The notes under the pieces: generated by a model
The model's input: only the letters and a program-made list of their open reading frames with translations
The model's database searches: none
Told to the model about the DNA's origin: nothing
Part shown: positions 1-9,564 of the stretch, one piece after another
How the letters are laid out: every line of letters starts with the position of its first letter
Numbering within the stretch: the stretch's first letter is position 1
Translations under genes and position numbers: made by a program
Assembly: GCA_003574785.1 (NCBI GenBank)
Contig: QORU01000002.1
Coordinates: 499,506-563,505 of the forward strand
Source: Taklimakanibacter deserti
Lineage (GTDB): Bacteria; Pseudomonadota; Alphaproteobacteria; Rhizobiales; Aestuariivirgaceae
DNA: 64,000 nt
Direction of reading: 5' to 3'

Positions 1-1748
<1,748 letters not shown>

Positions 1749-1752
<4 letters not shown>

Positions 1753-2144
1753 GCTTTGCCGAGACGAATGACCAGGCAGCCATTCACCAGCTCGGATCGA
1801 TCGAGCGTCAGGAGTTGCGCCGGCAAGCGGATGCTGCGCTCGAAACGGCCATAAGGGATTTCCAGGCGATGGACGGCGGCGGTCCGCGCGGCGACGTGCA
1901 GCCGGCGCCGGCCGGCCACGCGCAAGACATCGCCGTCTATGGAAAGCTTCAGATCATCCTTTTCGACTCCCGGCAGGGCGGCGATGATCCAGAACTCATC
2001 CGCGGTCTCGAAGATGTCGACGGGCGGCTCCCAGCAGGCCCCCGAGCCTCCCGGCTCGATGAACCGCTGATGCAGTTGCTCGGCCCGCGCGATCATCGCG
2101 AGGGCTTCATTCCACATGATACGGCGCGGATCGGATGTGGTCAT
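1749..2144 (-). CDS. Hsp20/alpha-crystallin small heat-shock protein
   Basis: ATP-independent holdase that binds unfolding proteins in the cytoplasm. At 131 residues it has the alpha-crystallin domain from about residue 38 (WEPPVDIFETADEFWIIAAL, PGVEKDDLKLSIDGDVLRV) to the end, with the late beta strands LEIPYGRFERSIRLPA and NGCLVIRLGKA. The usual C-terminal I-x-I tail that drives higher oligomers is absent because the protein ends right after the domain. It overlaps lon by 4 bp (ATGA) so holdase and protease are made together. I find no clear sigma-32 type promoter in the 58 bp before it. Family assignment is secure; specific substrate is unknown. Confidence 0.92.
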
Positions 2145-2202
2145 TCATGGGCCTCGCTGTTCCATTGTCGGCATCCAGCATAACGCCAGTACCCCGCCTC
2201 GC

Positions 2203-3102
2203 CTACCCCATCATCGCCGGCAGCCGCGCCGCCAGCGCATCGATGAGGACGCGGACGCGCAGCGGCAGGAAGGGTGCGCGCGGCCATAGCGCAGATGTCG
2301 CGAATTCCGTCGCGGGACCGTTGAAAAGGCGGACAAGCTCGCCACGCGCGATGCGCTCACGAATCAGCCAGCAGGGCAACCAGGCAAGCCCCAGCCCTGC
2401 CGTTGCGGCATCGCCAATGGCTTCGAGATCGTCGAGCCGGATGCGGCCCTTCATCGTGATCTCGGTCGTGGCTCCCTCGTCGCTCGGAAAGAGCCAGCTT
2501 CTTGTATAGCGCGGATTGGCATAGTCGATCGCCTGATGCGCCGACAGGTCGGCCAAATCAGCGGGTCGGCCATGCTTCTCGAGATAGGCCGGAGAGGCGC
2601 AGACCGTCATGCGCTGGCGCACCAGTGCCCGCGACATGAGACCTGGATCATCGGGCAGCGCGCCGTTGCGCACCGCCAGATCATAGCCTTCCTCGATGAG
2701 ATCGACCGGCCGGTCGGTGAAGGAGACTTCCAGCACGAGCGCCGGATGCTGGCGCGCCACATCGAAGAGCACCGGCGCCACGCAGCGCCGGCCGATCACC
2801 ACCGGGACGGTCACGCGCACCTTGCCCGCGGGCTCCGCGCGTCCAGATTCCAGCGCCAGTTCCGCCTGCTCGAGCTCACTCAGAGCGCGCGTGCAGCGCT
2901 CATAGAAAGCGAGGCCGTCTTCCGTCAGGCTCAGCACCCGCGTCGTGCGCTGGCACAGGCGCGTGCCGAGCCGCGCTTCGAGCCGCGCCACGGCCTTGCC
3001 GACGGCCGAGCGCGAGAGATTGAGGCGCAAGGCCGCGGCGGCAAAACTGCCCGCCTCCACCACCGTGACGAATTCACGAATTCCGCTCAGCCGGTCGCTC
3101 AT
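2203..3102 (-). CDS. LysR-family transcriptional regulator
   Basis: 299 residues, the normal LysR length. The winged helix-turn-helix lies at residues 1-60 (EFVTVVEAGSFAAAALRLNL, then SRSAVGKAVARLEARLG), followed by the linker helix and a periplasmic-binding-protein-like inducer domain (about 90-295) with LPDDPGLMSRALV and a YANPRYTRSWLFPS segment as in the AaeR/DmlR-like subgroup. It is transcribed away from the MDR oxidoreductase at 3291, and an inverted repeat TGTAG-N9-CTACA sits just before its start, fitting autoregulation. Control of the oxidoreductase is the usual expectation for a divergent LysR, but a second unrelated motif also precedes that gene. Confidence 0.93.
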   Translation of the reverse strand: MSDRLSGIREFVTVVEAGSFAAAALRLNLSRSAVGKAVARLEARLGTRLCQRTTRVLSLTEDGLAFYERCTRALSELEQAELALESGRAEPAGKVRVTVPVVIGRRCVAPVLFDVARQHPALVLEVSFTDRPVDLIEEGYDLAVRNGALPDDPGLMSRALVRQRMTVCASPAYLEKHGRPADLADLSAHQAIDYANPRYTRSWLFPSDEGATTEITMKGRIRLDDLEAIGDAATAGLGLAWLPCWLIRERIARGELVRLFNGPATEFATSALWPRAPFLPLRVRVLIDALAARLPAMMG

Positions 3103-3116
3103 GCCTGGACCTTGAT

Positions 3117-3135
3117 TGTAGATAATTTCTCTACA
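3117..3135. promoter_or_regulatory. Inverted repeat, probable LysR operator
   Basis: TGTAG, nine bases, CTACA, 15 bp upstream of the LysR start at 3102. The spacing and T...A ends fit a LysR box (T-N11-A type). Seen directly; binding is inferred. Confidence 0.5.
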
Positions 3136-3220
3136 TTCTGAAGAAAAATGACCCCCAGTGCAATCCAGAGGTCGCGAATATATCTGGACAAGATCCAGGT
3201 GCGGGGACGGCGGACAAGCG

Positions 3221-3242
3221 GATCACGACACGCTTGTCACTC
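3221..3242 (+). promoter_or_regulatory. Shared 22-bp regulatory element, copy E, with -10 at 3264-3269
   Basis: Reads GATCACGACACG, C, TTGTCACTC toward the oxidoreductase start 50 bp downstream. It matches the elements at 8741-8762, 10164-10185 and 55270-55291 at 15 positions that are invariant in all four. A TTATCA hexamer lies 24 bp after TTGTCA (3264-3269), followed by AGGAG (3280-3284) and the ATG at 3291. The layout suggests an activator site overlapping the -35 region. Confidence 0.65.
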
Positions 3243-3290
3243 ACGATTTCAGCACTGCGGCTCTTATCACTGACCCTTAGGAGCAACGTC

Positions 3291-4337
3291 ATGAACCAAC
3301 ATGTCAGGACCGACACGATGAAGCAGTGGACACTGAAAGCCGCCGGCCGCACCAATCTGGAATTGGCGACGACCAGGATTCCTGCGCTCAAGGAGAACGA
3401 GATCCTGGTCAAGGTCGGCGCCGTCTCGCTCAATTATCGCGACCTTATGCTCATCGATCGGGGACTCGGTTTCACCCCAGGGACCGAGCCCTTCGTGCCG
3501 GCATCCGATGCGGCGGGCGTGGTCGTTCAGACGGGCCCTGCCGTCACGCGTTTCAAGGACGGGGACCGCATCATCTCGACCTTCATTCCGGGCTGGATCG
3601 ATGGTCCGGCCTTGGGCTCGGCGCGCCAGCCGAATCATCTGACCTTGGGTGGCGCGCTCCAGGGCGTGCTGTCCGAATTTGTCGCGCTCGACCAGGACTG
3701 GGCGGTGAAGGCGCCCGAAAGTCTCGATGACGCCGAGGCGAGCACGCTGCCTTGCGCCGGTCTCACCGCCTGGGAAGCATTGATCGAGCGCGGCCATCTC
3801 CACGCCGGGGAGACCGTGCTGGTGCAAGGCACGGGCGGCGTCGCGCTGTTCGGACTGCAGATCGCCGCCGCTCATGGTGCCGAGATCATCGTGACTTCAG
3901 GCGATGACGAAAAGCTCGCGCGCGCCAAGACGCTCGGCGCCACACATGGAATCAACCGCAAGAAAGGCGACTGGGTCGAGGCGGTCTATCGGCTGACGGG
4001 CGATCGCGGCATCGATCATATTCTCGAAATCGTCGGTGGCCCGCATCTCGAGCAATCGATCAAGGCTGCCGCCGTCTTTGGCCGGATATCGCTCATCGGG
4101 GTGCTCGAAGGCTTCGATATCTCAGGACCGTTCTTCCCACTCGCCGCCAAGCAAGTGACCGTCGAAGGCATCCAGGTCGGCAACCGCAACGGGCTCGAAG
4201 CCTTCGTTCGCGCCGTCGACCGAATCCGCCTCAAGCCGGTGATCGATGCCGAATATGCACTGGCCGACTTCCCCGCGGCGCTCGATCACCTGGCCCGCGG
4301 GCCCTTCGGCAAGATCGTGGTGAAGGTGGCGGGCTAA
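3291..4337 (+). CDS. Zinc-free medium-chain dehydrogenase/quinone oxidoreductase-like protein
   Basis: 348-residue MDR-superfamily NAD(P)-dependent oxidoreductase. The GroES-like half (residues 30-140) has NYRDLMLIDRG where zinc alcohol dehydrogenases carry Cys-Gly-ThrD, and PASDAAGVV in place of the zinc-binding PGHE motif, so it should be zinc-independent. The Rossmann half carries GTGGVALFGLQIA at 180-192. Start 3291 is chosen over an in-frame one at 3234 because AGGAG is placed 6 bases before it. The gene is divergent from a LysR and preceded by the shared 22-bp element, linking it to the DUF899/SRPBCC genes. The substrate is unknown; aldehydes, alcohols or enones are all possible. Confidence 0.9.
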   Translation: MNQHVRTDTMKQWTLKAAGRTNLELATTRIPALKENEILVKVGAVSLNYRDLMLIDRGLGFTPGTEPFVPASDAAGVVVQTGPAVTRFKDGDRIISTFIPGWIDGPALGSARQPNHLTLGGALQGVLSEFVALDQDWAVKAPESLDDAEASTLPCAGLTAWEALIERGHLHAGETVLVQGTGGVALFGLQIAAAHGAEIIVTSGDDEKLARAKTLGATHGINRKKGDWVEAVYRLTGDRGIDHILEIVGGPHLEQSIKAAAVFGRISLIGVLEGFDISGPFFPLAAKQVTVEGIQVGNRNGLEAFVRAVDRIRLKPVIDAEYALADFPAALDHLARGPFGKIVVKVAG

Positions 4338-4468
4338 CCGCTCAGCGGCCTACGTGGCGAGCTCGAGAAGGCCCGTTCATCAAAGCGCTCTACTTCATCT
4401 CTAGGCTCGAAAACCATGTCCAAGCCGAGCCGCTGAGGTCGGTCGGCTCTTGATTTTCCACCCCAGAA

Positions 4469-4565
4469 GTCCACAAGAAATCACCCGAAGGGATCGGCGG
4501 CCCAGGTCGATATCGACCTCATAGAGCGGCGGCTGAAGTCGCGCGGCAGGACAGCGAGGGCGGCT
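4469..4565 (+). pseudogene. Frameshifted C-terminal remnant of a COG4679/HigB-like toxin
   Basis: The 228 bp before the antitoxin hold no intact gene, but two frames give pieces of the C-terminal signature of phage-Gp49-like RelE/HigB toxins. One frame reads HKKSPEGIGG (4471-4500) and the next reads AQVDIDLIERRLKSRG (about 4500-4545), matching the family ending of the form KKSxxGIxTPxxxIDLIxxRLK. A frameshift therefore separates the two parts, and I cannot recognise the N-terminal two thirds in 4338-4468. The position directly before a HigA-type antitoxin supports the identification. The family pattern is from memory. Confidence 0.55.
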
Positions 4566-4871
4566 ATGGCAAAGCGAAACGTTATGCGAGTGAAGAAAGA
4601 TGAGACGACGATCATCCGTGGCACGGCTAATGTGTTTGCCGATCTGGGCTACGCCGACGCCGAGGAGCGCCAAACGAAACTGCGCCTTGCCCGCACGATC
4701 AACGGCATCGTTGCCCGTCGAAGCTTGACCCAGGCCGCGGCGGCGGAAAAGCTTGGCACCGATCAGCCGAAGGTATCGGCGCTTGCCGGATACAAGCTCG
4801 ACAGATTCTCGGTGGAGAGGCTGATGACGTTCCTGACCGCACTCGATCAGGGCGTCGAGATCGCCCCATGA
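4566..4871 (+). CDS. HigA-like XRE antitoxin (COG5606 type), toxin decayed
   Basis: 101-residue DNA-binding antitoxin. After a short leader it shows the family pattern GTANVFADLGYADAEERQ, then LARTINGIVARRSLTQAAAA, with the helix-turn-helix at about 48-75 (LTQAAAAEKLGTDQPKVSAL) and the tail YKLDRFSVERLMTFLTALDQ. Such proteins normally neutralise a RelE-fold mRNA interferase encoded immediately upstream, but only a frameshifted toxin tail remains. The gene ends in a 4-bp ATGA overlap with the next dehydrogenase, so it may persist because of that coupling or as a stand-alone repressor. Second in-frame ATG at 4584 is an alternative start. Confidence 0.8.
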   Translation: MAKRNVMRVKKDETTIIRGTANVFADLGYADAEERQTKLRLARTINGIVARRSLTQAAAAEKLGTDQPKVSALAGYKLDRFSVERLMTFLTALDQGVEIAP

Positions 4872-5761
4872 CGCGCATAGTCGTCGTCTTCGGCGGAACC
4901 GGCTTCCTGGGACGGCGCGTCGTTCACCACGTGCTGGAACATGGCTTTGCCGTGCGCGTCGCCGCGCGGCATCCGGACCGCGGCAAGGACGTCTTCGCCG
5001 GAAGGTCGCCGGAACTCGAAATGATCCGGGCCGATATCGGCGATGACGCCTCGATCAGAGACGCGGTCGAGGGCGCCTACGGCGTCGTCAATGCCGTCAG
5101 CCTCTATGTCGAGCGGGACGGCCGGACCTTTCATTCCGTGCATGTCGAAGCGGCGCGCAGACTTGCTGAGATCGCGCAGGCAGCGGGCGTCGCGCGGCTC
5201 GTCCATGTTTCGGGCATCGGCGCCGATGCCGCATCGCCTTCACCCTATATCCGCAGCCGGGGAGAAGGCGAGAATGCCGTCCGTGCCGCCTTCCCGCAGG
5301 CGGCCATCGTCCGCCCCGCCGTCATGTTCGGACCGGATGACGCATTTCTCGTGCCGCTCGCTGGATTTCTACGCGAATTTCCGGCCTTTCCCCTGTTCGG
5401 CAGCGGCCAGACGCGGCTGCAGCCTGCTTATGTGGAAGATGTCGGGGAAGCCATAGCGCGCATCATCGCGACGGTATCGCCGCAAGCTGTCTATGAATTT
5501 GGAGGTCCCCGCGTCTGGACCTACAGAGAATTGCTGCAAAAGATCGGCGATCGCCTCGGTCGGCAGCGCAAGCTGATCCCCCTGCCCTTCGCGGCCTGGC
5601 AAGCTCTCGCCTCCATGGCCGAGTTTCTGCCCGAGGCTCCGATCACACGAAACCAGGTGGAGTTGATGGCGATCGACACTGTCGCCTCTCCCGCCTGCGC
5701 CGGATTCGACGCCCTCGGCATCGCGCCCGCCGGAATCGAGAAGGTGCTGGCCGAAGCGTGA
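4868..5761 (+). CDS. NAD(P)-binding atypical SDR, NDUFA9-like
   Basis: 297 residues with the Rossmann glycine motif GGTGFLGRRV at 9-18 and the NmrA/NDUFA9-type pattern: VRVAARHPDRG after beta-2, DASIRDAVEGAYGVVNAVSLYVE, VHVSGIGADA, SRGEGENAVRAAFPQAAIVRPAVMFG and a C-terminal IPLPFAAWQALA segment. In alphaproteobacteria close relatives are annotated as complex I NDUFA9-family NAD(P)H-binding proteins. The classical SDR Tyr-x3-Lys pair is not evident (SPYIRSRGEGE occupies the place), so catalysis is uncertain. It overlaps the antitoxin stop by ATGA. Role in electron transport or quinone synthesis is inferred only from family. Confidence 0.85.
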   Translation: MTRIVVVFGGTGFLGRRVVHHVLEHGFAVRVAARHPDRGKDVFAGRSPELEMIRADIGDDASIRDAVEGAYGVVNAVSLYVERDGRTFHSVHVEAARRLAEIAQAAGVARLVHVSGIGADAASPSPYIRSRGEGENAVRAAFPQAAIVRPAVMFGPDDAFLVPLAGFLREFPAFPLFGSGQTRLQPAYVEDVGEAIARIIATVSPQAVYEFGGPRVWTYRELLQKIGDRLGRQRKLIPLPFAAWQALASMAEFLPEAPITRNQVELMAIDTVASPACAGFDALGIAPAGIEKVLAEA

Positions 5762-5771
5762 CCAATGTTTT

Positions 5772-6188
5772 TCACATCGGCGGCATCTTGTCGAATTTCT
5801 GGAGCGCCGGATCGAGTCTGTCCCAGGCATGGCCGCGCATGGCATAGGTCACCACTTGCGGCTTGTAGCGGCCGGGATCGTCGAGGCTCCCCACATGCAC
5901 GATGAAGACGTCAGGCATGGCCTTGACGGTCAGATAGACGGGCGAGCCGCAAGTGGGGCAGAAGGCATGCGTCTTCACATTGCCGCTGTCGCTGGCGACA
6001 TCCCAGAGCGTCGCCTCGCCGGTGACCTTCACTTTTTCCCTGCCGGAAAAGCTCAGATAGGAGCCATGCCCGGTGCCGCTTTTTTTCTGGCAGGTCAGGC
6101 ACTGGCAGTCGTTCGTGAATATCGGCTCGCTTGCGATCTCGTAGCGGATCGCGCCGCAGGCGCATCCACCGCTATAGGCTTCGCTCAT
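5772..6188 (-). CDS. GFA-family zinc protein 1 (CENP-V/GFA fold)
   Basis: 138 residues with the zinc-binding cysteines of the glutathione-dependent formaldehyde-activating-enzyme fold: CACGAIRY (Cys 9 and 11), CQCLTCQKKSG (28, 30, 33) and FCPTCGSPVY near 78-81. The lysine pair after the third cysteine and the GDVASDSGN loop are typical of the broad family. Most members are not true formaldehyde enzymes and have no assigned substrate. It is the last gene of a minus-strand run ArsR, SRPBCC, GFA, 21 bp behind SRPBCC. Two further GFA paralogues lie at 38359 and 56650. Confidence 0.9.
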   Translation of the reverse strand: MSEAYSGGCACGAIRYEIASEPIFTNDCQCLTCQKKSGTGHGSYLSFSGREKVKVTGEATLWDVASDSGNVKTHAFCPTCGSPVYLTVKAMPDVFIVHVGSLDDPGRYKPQVVTYAMRGHAWDRLDPALQKFDKMPPM

Positions 6189-6209
6189 GTCCTTCTCCTT
6201 CGCTGTCCT

Positions 6210-6668
6210 TCAATCCTGCTCGTCGGTGACGGCGCCCAATCGCGGGATGATCTTCTTCCAGCCTTCGCTCATATTCTTGAAGGCGGTATCGTTGCGCGGC
6301 GTGACGAAGCCCGAATGGACCAGGCGCACGCGTGTTCCATCGGCCACGCGCGACAGCGTCCAGGTGACGATCGTATCGAGGAGCGAGCCATAGCCCGAAT
6401 TGCCCGCATCTCCGCCCTTCCAGCTATAGGAAAAGCGCTCATTCGGGATCACTTCCAGCACCTCGCAACGAATGACGCCGTCCCAGGCGCCGGCCGGCGT
6501 CGTCTGATAGGTGAAACGATTGCCCGGCACGGGCGCGAAGTCCTTCGGCGGCATCATCCAGCGCGTGATGAGCGCGCCGGTCGTCAGCGTCTTCCAGATC
6601 GTTTCCGGCGCATGCGGCATGACCTCATCGACCACGATGGCATGGGTGTCGGGCTTGGCGTCCTTCAT
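6210..6668 (-). CDS. SRPBCC-domain (AHSA1/START-like) protein 1
   Basis: 152-residue helix-grip protein of the Aha1-C/AHSA1 group, with the typical opening HAIVVDEVMPHAPETIWKTL, the strand region WDGVIRCEVLEVIPNERFSY, and the end TRVRLVHSGF followed by a long helix and MSEGWKKIIPRL. The start ATG at 6668 overlaps the TGA of the ArsR gene (ATGA), so an in-frame upstream codon is rejected. ArsR-SRPBCC pairs of this kind are common in bacteria; the SRPBCC protein probably binds a small hydrophobic ligand, but none is established here. It lies in an operon with ArsR and GFA. Confidence 0.9.
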   Translation of the reverse strand: MKDAKPDTHAIVVDEVMPHAPETIWKTLTTGALITRWMMPPKDFAPVPGNRFTYQTTPAGAWDGVIRCEVLEVIPNERFSYSWKGGDAGNSGYGSLLDTIVTWTLSRVADGTRVRLVHSGFVTPRNDTAFKNMSEGWKKIIPRLGAVTDEQD

Positions 6669-6994
6669 GGATCGATTTCCTTCAACAAACTGCGGAGATT
6701 GGCGAAGCGCTCGCGCCAGAAGACGCCATAGTGATTCATCCAATCGACGAGCGGCGCCAGACCCTCGGGCTTGGCGTGGTAATAGACGTTGCGGCCCTGG
6801 GCGCGTTCGGCGACGAGGCCCGCCTGCTTCAACGACTTGAGATGCTGGGAGATGGCGCCTTGCGTCACCCCGCTGCCCCGCGTCAGCTCGACCACGGTGA
6901 TCTCCTCAGCACTCGCCACCCGCTCGAACACGGCCCGCCGCGTTGGATCGGCAAGGGCGCGCATGACGGCATCGATGGCGACAGCTTCAAGCAT
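6665..6994 (-). CDS. ArsR/SmtB-family repressor
   Basis: 109-residue winged-helix repressor. Signature ALADPTRRAVFERVAS opens the domain, and the recognition helix is VTQGAISQHLKSLKQAGLV (about 42-60), followed by the wing GRNVYYHAKPEGL. No CxC or ELCVCDL metal-binding motif is present, so it is not a classical arsenic or zinc sensor; it belongs to the group that pairs with SRPBCC proteins. A tandem pair of ATTAG-N6-CTAAT repeats directly upstream is a ready autoregulatory operator. It heads the ArsR-SRPBCC-GFA operon. Confidence 0.93.
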   Translation of the reverse strand: MLEAVAIDAVMRALADPTRRAVFERVASAEEITVVELTRGSGVTQGAISQHLKSLKQAGLVAERAQGRNVYYHAKPEGLAPLVDWMNHYGVFWRERFANLRSLLKEIDP

Positions 6995-7002
6995 GTAAAT
7001 AT

Positions 7003-7036
7003 ATTAGTCATTGCTAATCAATTAGTCAATACTAAT
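7003..7036. promoter_or_regulatory. Tandem palindromic operator of the ArsR operon
   Basis: Two inverted repeats, ATTAG-TCATTG-CTAAT (7003-7018) and ATTAG-TCAATA-CTAAT (7021-7036), are spaced 18 bp start to start in an AT-rich stretch 9 bp upstream of the ArsR ATG. Size and symmetry fit an ArsR dimer site; repeated copies suggest two dimers on nearly the same helix face. Confidence 0.75.
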
Positions 7037-7080
7037 TTATTATCCTGACTTTATATACGACTGCACGCGGCTGCTCCCGC

Positions 7081-7890
7081 CTAACCCCATCCGGCGGCGC
7101 GCGCGATCAGCAACAGCCCTGCCCCGATAGTGACGATGCCGATGGCTCGCGCGGCACGCGCACCATCGGGTGCGAGACGTTCGAGCGTGATGCCCGCCGT
7201 CACCATCGCCATCGCGAAGAGATCCATCATCCCCAACACCAGGAGGATCGCCATCAGATTGGCGCAGCAGCCGGCACAGTGGAGACCGAGGCGCAGGCCG
7301 TGTCGCACCGCCGTGGCGCCGTCCGCCGCTATCGTGCGGCTGCCCGGTTCCTCGCGGCAGCAGGCCAGGTGACGGGCCTTCCAGCGCGTGAACTGGGCGG
7401 CGCCGGCGATGAGCACGATCACACCCGCCGCGATCGGAACGGCACGTGCAACTCCGTCCGCGCGCATCGTCACGTCCGCCAAGATCGTGCCCACGGGAAA
7501 GACCGCAAGACCAAACACGACCCATGGAGTGAAATAGCCAGCCCCGACGAGCATGGTCAGTCGGTCGAGGCGCACGCCGCCATTGCTGCCAATGGCCTGG
7601 CGGTAGCGTCGCAGCATCGGCAGCAGAGAAGGCAGCATCATCGCCACCATCATCACCGTCCACATGACGAGAAACGACATTGCGGCTTCATGCCAGGCCT
7701 GTCCCGGCATCCGCATCCACATCATCGACATCGTCCAGCCGCCGGGCATCGGCATCCCGTCCATCGCCGACATGGACACGCACCAGACGATGGTCGTGGT
7801 AACGCTTGCCGCGAAGAAGAGCGCCGCGACAACAAAAAAGGCATGCTCGGAGGCGCGCCCGGCTGGCGTGACCCCGTCACCGCTTGTCAT
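7081..7890 (-). CDS. DUF2182 integral membrane protein
   Basis: 269-residue inner-membrane protein with about seven hydrophobic segments. The family fingerprint is visible: MMWMRMPGQAWHEAAMSFLVMWTVMMVAMMLPSLLPML split over residues 52-92 (methionine-rich, with W-MMxAMMLPS), then YFTPWVVFGLAV and a second part with CCREEP and HCAGCCANLM. Methionine and cysteine clusters have led to the annotation predicted metal-binding protein, but transport of copper or another metal has not been shown for this copy. It begins inside the stop codon of DUF899-1 (ATGA overlap), so both are driven from the promoter bearing element A. Confidence 0.88.
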   Translation of the reverse strand: MTSGDGVTPAGRASEHAFFVVAALFFAASVTTTIVWCVSMSAMDGMPMPGGWTMSMMWMRMPGQAWHEAAMSFLVMWTVMMVAMMLPSLLPMLRRYRQAIGSNGGVRLDRLTMLVGAGYFTPWVVFGLAVFPVGTILADVTMRADGVARAVPIAAGVIVLIAGAAQFTRWKARHLACCREEPGSRTIAADGATAVRHGLRLGLHCAGCCANLMAILLVLGMMDLFAMAMVTAGITLERLAPDGARAARAIGIVTIGAGLLLIARAAGWG

Positions 7891-8675
7891 GCCTGGCGCT
7901 CATATTCGTCGTGGCGGCGCCACCATGTGCCGCTCTCGTTGCGGCCCAGCGGCGCCCGGTCGAGCCACTGATACATGCCCCAGAGGCCGTCGAGGCCCCG
8001 CGCAAAAGCGGAATAGGTATGGTAGACGACACCATCCTCGCGCACGAACGCGCTCATGCCAGGCCTTTCACGCGTATAGGTGGCGACGTCCGTACCGGTC
8101 ATGTCTGCATTCTCGGCGACAGGGCCTTCGCCGCGTTTCGTCATCGTGTCGCCGATGCCCTGTGCTGTCCACGCCGGCTCGCGCTGGTAGTTGTATTCGA
8201 TGCCGCCGTCGCGCTGCTGCGCTTCGGTGAAGGAGACGTTGAAGTCGAAATTGAAATCGCCGCCCGACGAGGAGGCCCAGGGAAAGGTCCAGCCCATCCG
8301 CTTCTTGTAGGCCTGGATTTTCGCAAGCGGCGCCCGCGATACCGCCGAAAGCATCACACCGTGATGGGCGAGGTGGACGGCGAAGCCGTTGAAGCCGTCG
8401 GCGATCGTCGAGCAGGTGGCGCAGCCCGCCGTATAGTCGGGGCCGAACATGTAGTGATAGACGAGGAGCTGCGAGCGCCCGCGGAACAGGTCGGCGAGCG
8501 TCGCCGGCCCATCCTCGGTCTCGAAGCGATAGGCCTTGTCGACCTTGACCCAAGGCAGCGCCTGGCGCCTTTGCGCCATCTCGTCGCTGCGCCGGGTCAG
8601 CTCCTTTTCCGCCTTGAGCAAATCGAGGCGGGCTTTCAGCCAATCTTCGCGTGTTCCGGTCGGATGTGTGGTCAT
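7887..8675 (-). CDS. DUF899 thioredoxin-fold protein 1
   Basis: 262 residues; DUF899 proteins are predicted thioredoxin-like and mostly uncharacterised. Seen here: ALPWVKVDKAYRFETEDGPA, the stretch LLVYHYMFGPDYTAGCATC with a redox-like CxxC, then FAVHLAHHGVMLSAVSRAPL, and the Trp-rich FPWASSSGGDFNFDFNVSF. Start 8675 is preferred to 8705 because GAGGAGAG lies six bases before it. The gene is the first of an operon with DUF2182. Element A of the shared motif lies 67 bp upstream, the same distance as element B from its gene. A paralogue is at 54447. Confidence 0.9.
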   Translation of the reverse strand: MTTHPTGTREDWLKARLDLLKAEKELTRRSDEMAQRRQALPWVKVDKAYRFETEDGPATLADLFRGRSQLLVYHYMFGPDYTAGCATCSTIADGFNGFAVHLAHHGVMLSAVSRAPLAKIQAYKKRMGWTFPWASSSGGDFNFDFNVSFTEAQQRDGGIEYNYQREPAWTAQGIGDTMTKRGEGPVAENADMTGTDVATYTRERPGMSAFVREDGVVYHTYSAFARGLDGLWGMYQWLDRAPLGRNESGTWWRRHDEYERQA

Positions 8676-8740
8676 CGCTCTCTCCTCGCAGTTGTCGGTG
8701 GTCATGAGACAAGATTTAGCGCCGGTCGATGGAACGGCGA

Positions 8741-8762
8741 GAGTGACAACTATGTCGGGATT
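8741..8762 (-). promoter_or_regulatory. Shared 22-bp regulatory element, copy A, with -10 at 8713-8718
   Basis: On the minus strand it reads AATCCCGACATA, G, TTGTCACTC, followed after 25 bp (counted from TTGTCA) by TAAATC at 8718-8713. It precedes DUF899-1. Invariant positions are shared with copies E, B and C. Confidence 0.65.
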
Positions 8763-8785
8763 CCGATCTCCGCCGTTGCGTCAGC

Positions 8786-9529
8786 TCAGTGCGCATGCGC
8801 TAGGCAGAGAACATCGCGATAGGCGCAGAGTTCCTCGATCAGCGCCTTCTCCTCGGCGAGGATTCTCGCCTTCTCCGCTGCGCCGATGAGCTGGATCATA
8901 TAGCTCTGCTCGGCATTGCCCTGCTTGTCGATGAAGGGATTGAGCAGGCTCTCAGGATTGTCGAGATCGGGCACGGCGCCGATGTCTTCATTGGTGGTGT
9001 AAGGCGCATAGAACATCAGATGCGGCATGGCCATGGTATGGACCTGCATGTCGGGAGGCCCGATCGTGCGCATGACCGGCCCGACCATGTAGGACAGGCC
9101 GGGCTTTTCCGGCACCTTGTAGGTCTTGTCCTTGTAGCGCTTCTCGATCTCGGCCTTGAGCGCTGCGGGGCTCAAGCCTTGCGCGCGCAAGGTCGCCGCA
9201 TCCATGATGTATTTCAAGTAGGTTTGCGTGCCTTGAGCGTCATAGCAGAGCGGAATGTAGATATCGTCGCGAAAGTCGGCGAGCTCCCAGGCGGTGCGCT
9301 GGACGATGCAGGCGACACCGTTCGTTCCCTGCCGGTGCAGCGTGTAGCCGCTCCCCGGATCGAGAAGATAGACACTCGCCTGGTCGCGCAAGGCCTTGGG
9401 CGCCGCGCTCAAGGCAAAGCGGGCTTCGAGCTCGGACGGCATCGGTGCCAGCGTCGTGTCGCTCGCCTTTACCGGGATAATGCCCGCAAGGCTCAAGGCG
9501 ATGAGGGCCGTGACCCATTTGATGTTCAT
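8786..9529 (-). CDS. Conserved exported protein of unknown function
   Basis: 247 residues with a Sec signal peptide (MNIKWVTALIALSLAGIIPVKA, cleavage near residue 22). The mature part has GSGYTLHRQGTNGVACIVQR, a YLKYIMDAATLRAQGLSPA helix, and MQVHTMAMPHLMFYAP with several Met and His residues; the C-terminus has two cysteines (ELCAYRDVLC). I do not recognise a named domain. The start at 9529 follows GGAGAAACCT and gives a clean signal peptide; a start at 9568 would overlap the SRPBCC stop (ATGA). It is cotranscribed behind SRPBCC-2 and so belongs to the element-B operon. Confidence 0.75.
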   Translation of the reverse strand: MNIKWVTALIALSLAGIIPVKASDTTLAPMPSELEARFALSAAPKALRDQASVYLLDPGSGYTLHRQGTNGVACIVQRTAWELADFRDDIYIPLCYDAQGTQTYLKYIMDAATLRAQGLSPAALKAEIEKRYKDKTYKVPEKPGLSYMVGPVMRTIGPPDMQVHTMAMPHLMFYAPYTTNEDIGAVPDLDNPESLLNPFIDKQGNAEQSYMIQLIGAAEKARILAEEKALIEELCAYRDVLCLAHAH

Positions 9530-9564
9530 AGGTTTCTCCAGTTTGCGAGGGGTGTGTCGTTCGT

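Noticed and set aside
4338..4465. Frame FIKALYFISRLENHVQAEPL as toxin N-terminus
   Set aside because: Does not resemble the N-terminal part of COG4679 toxins; only the tail is recognisable.
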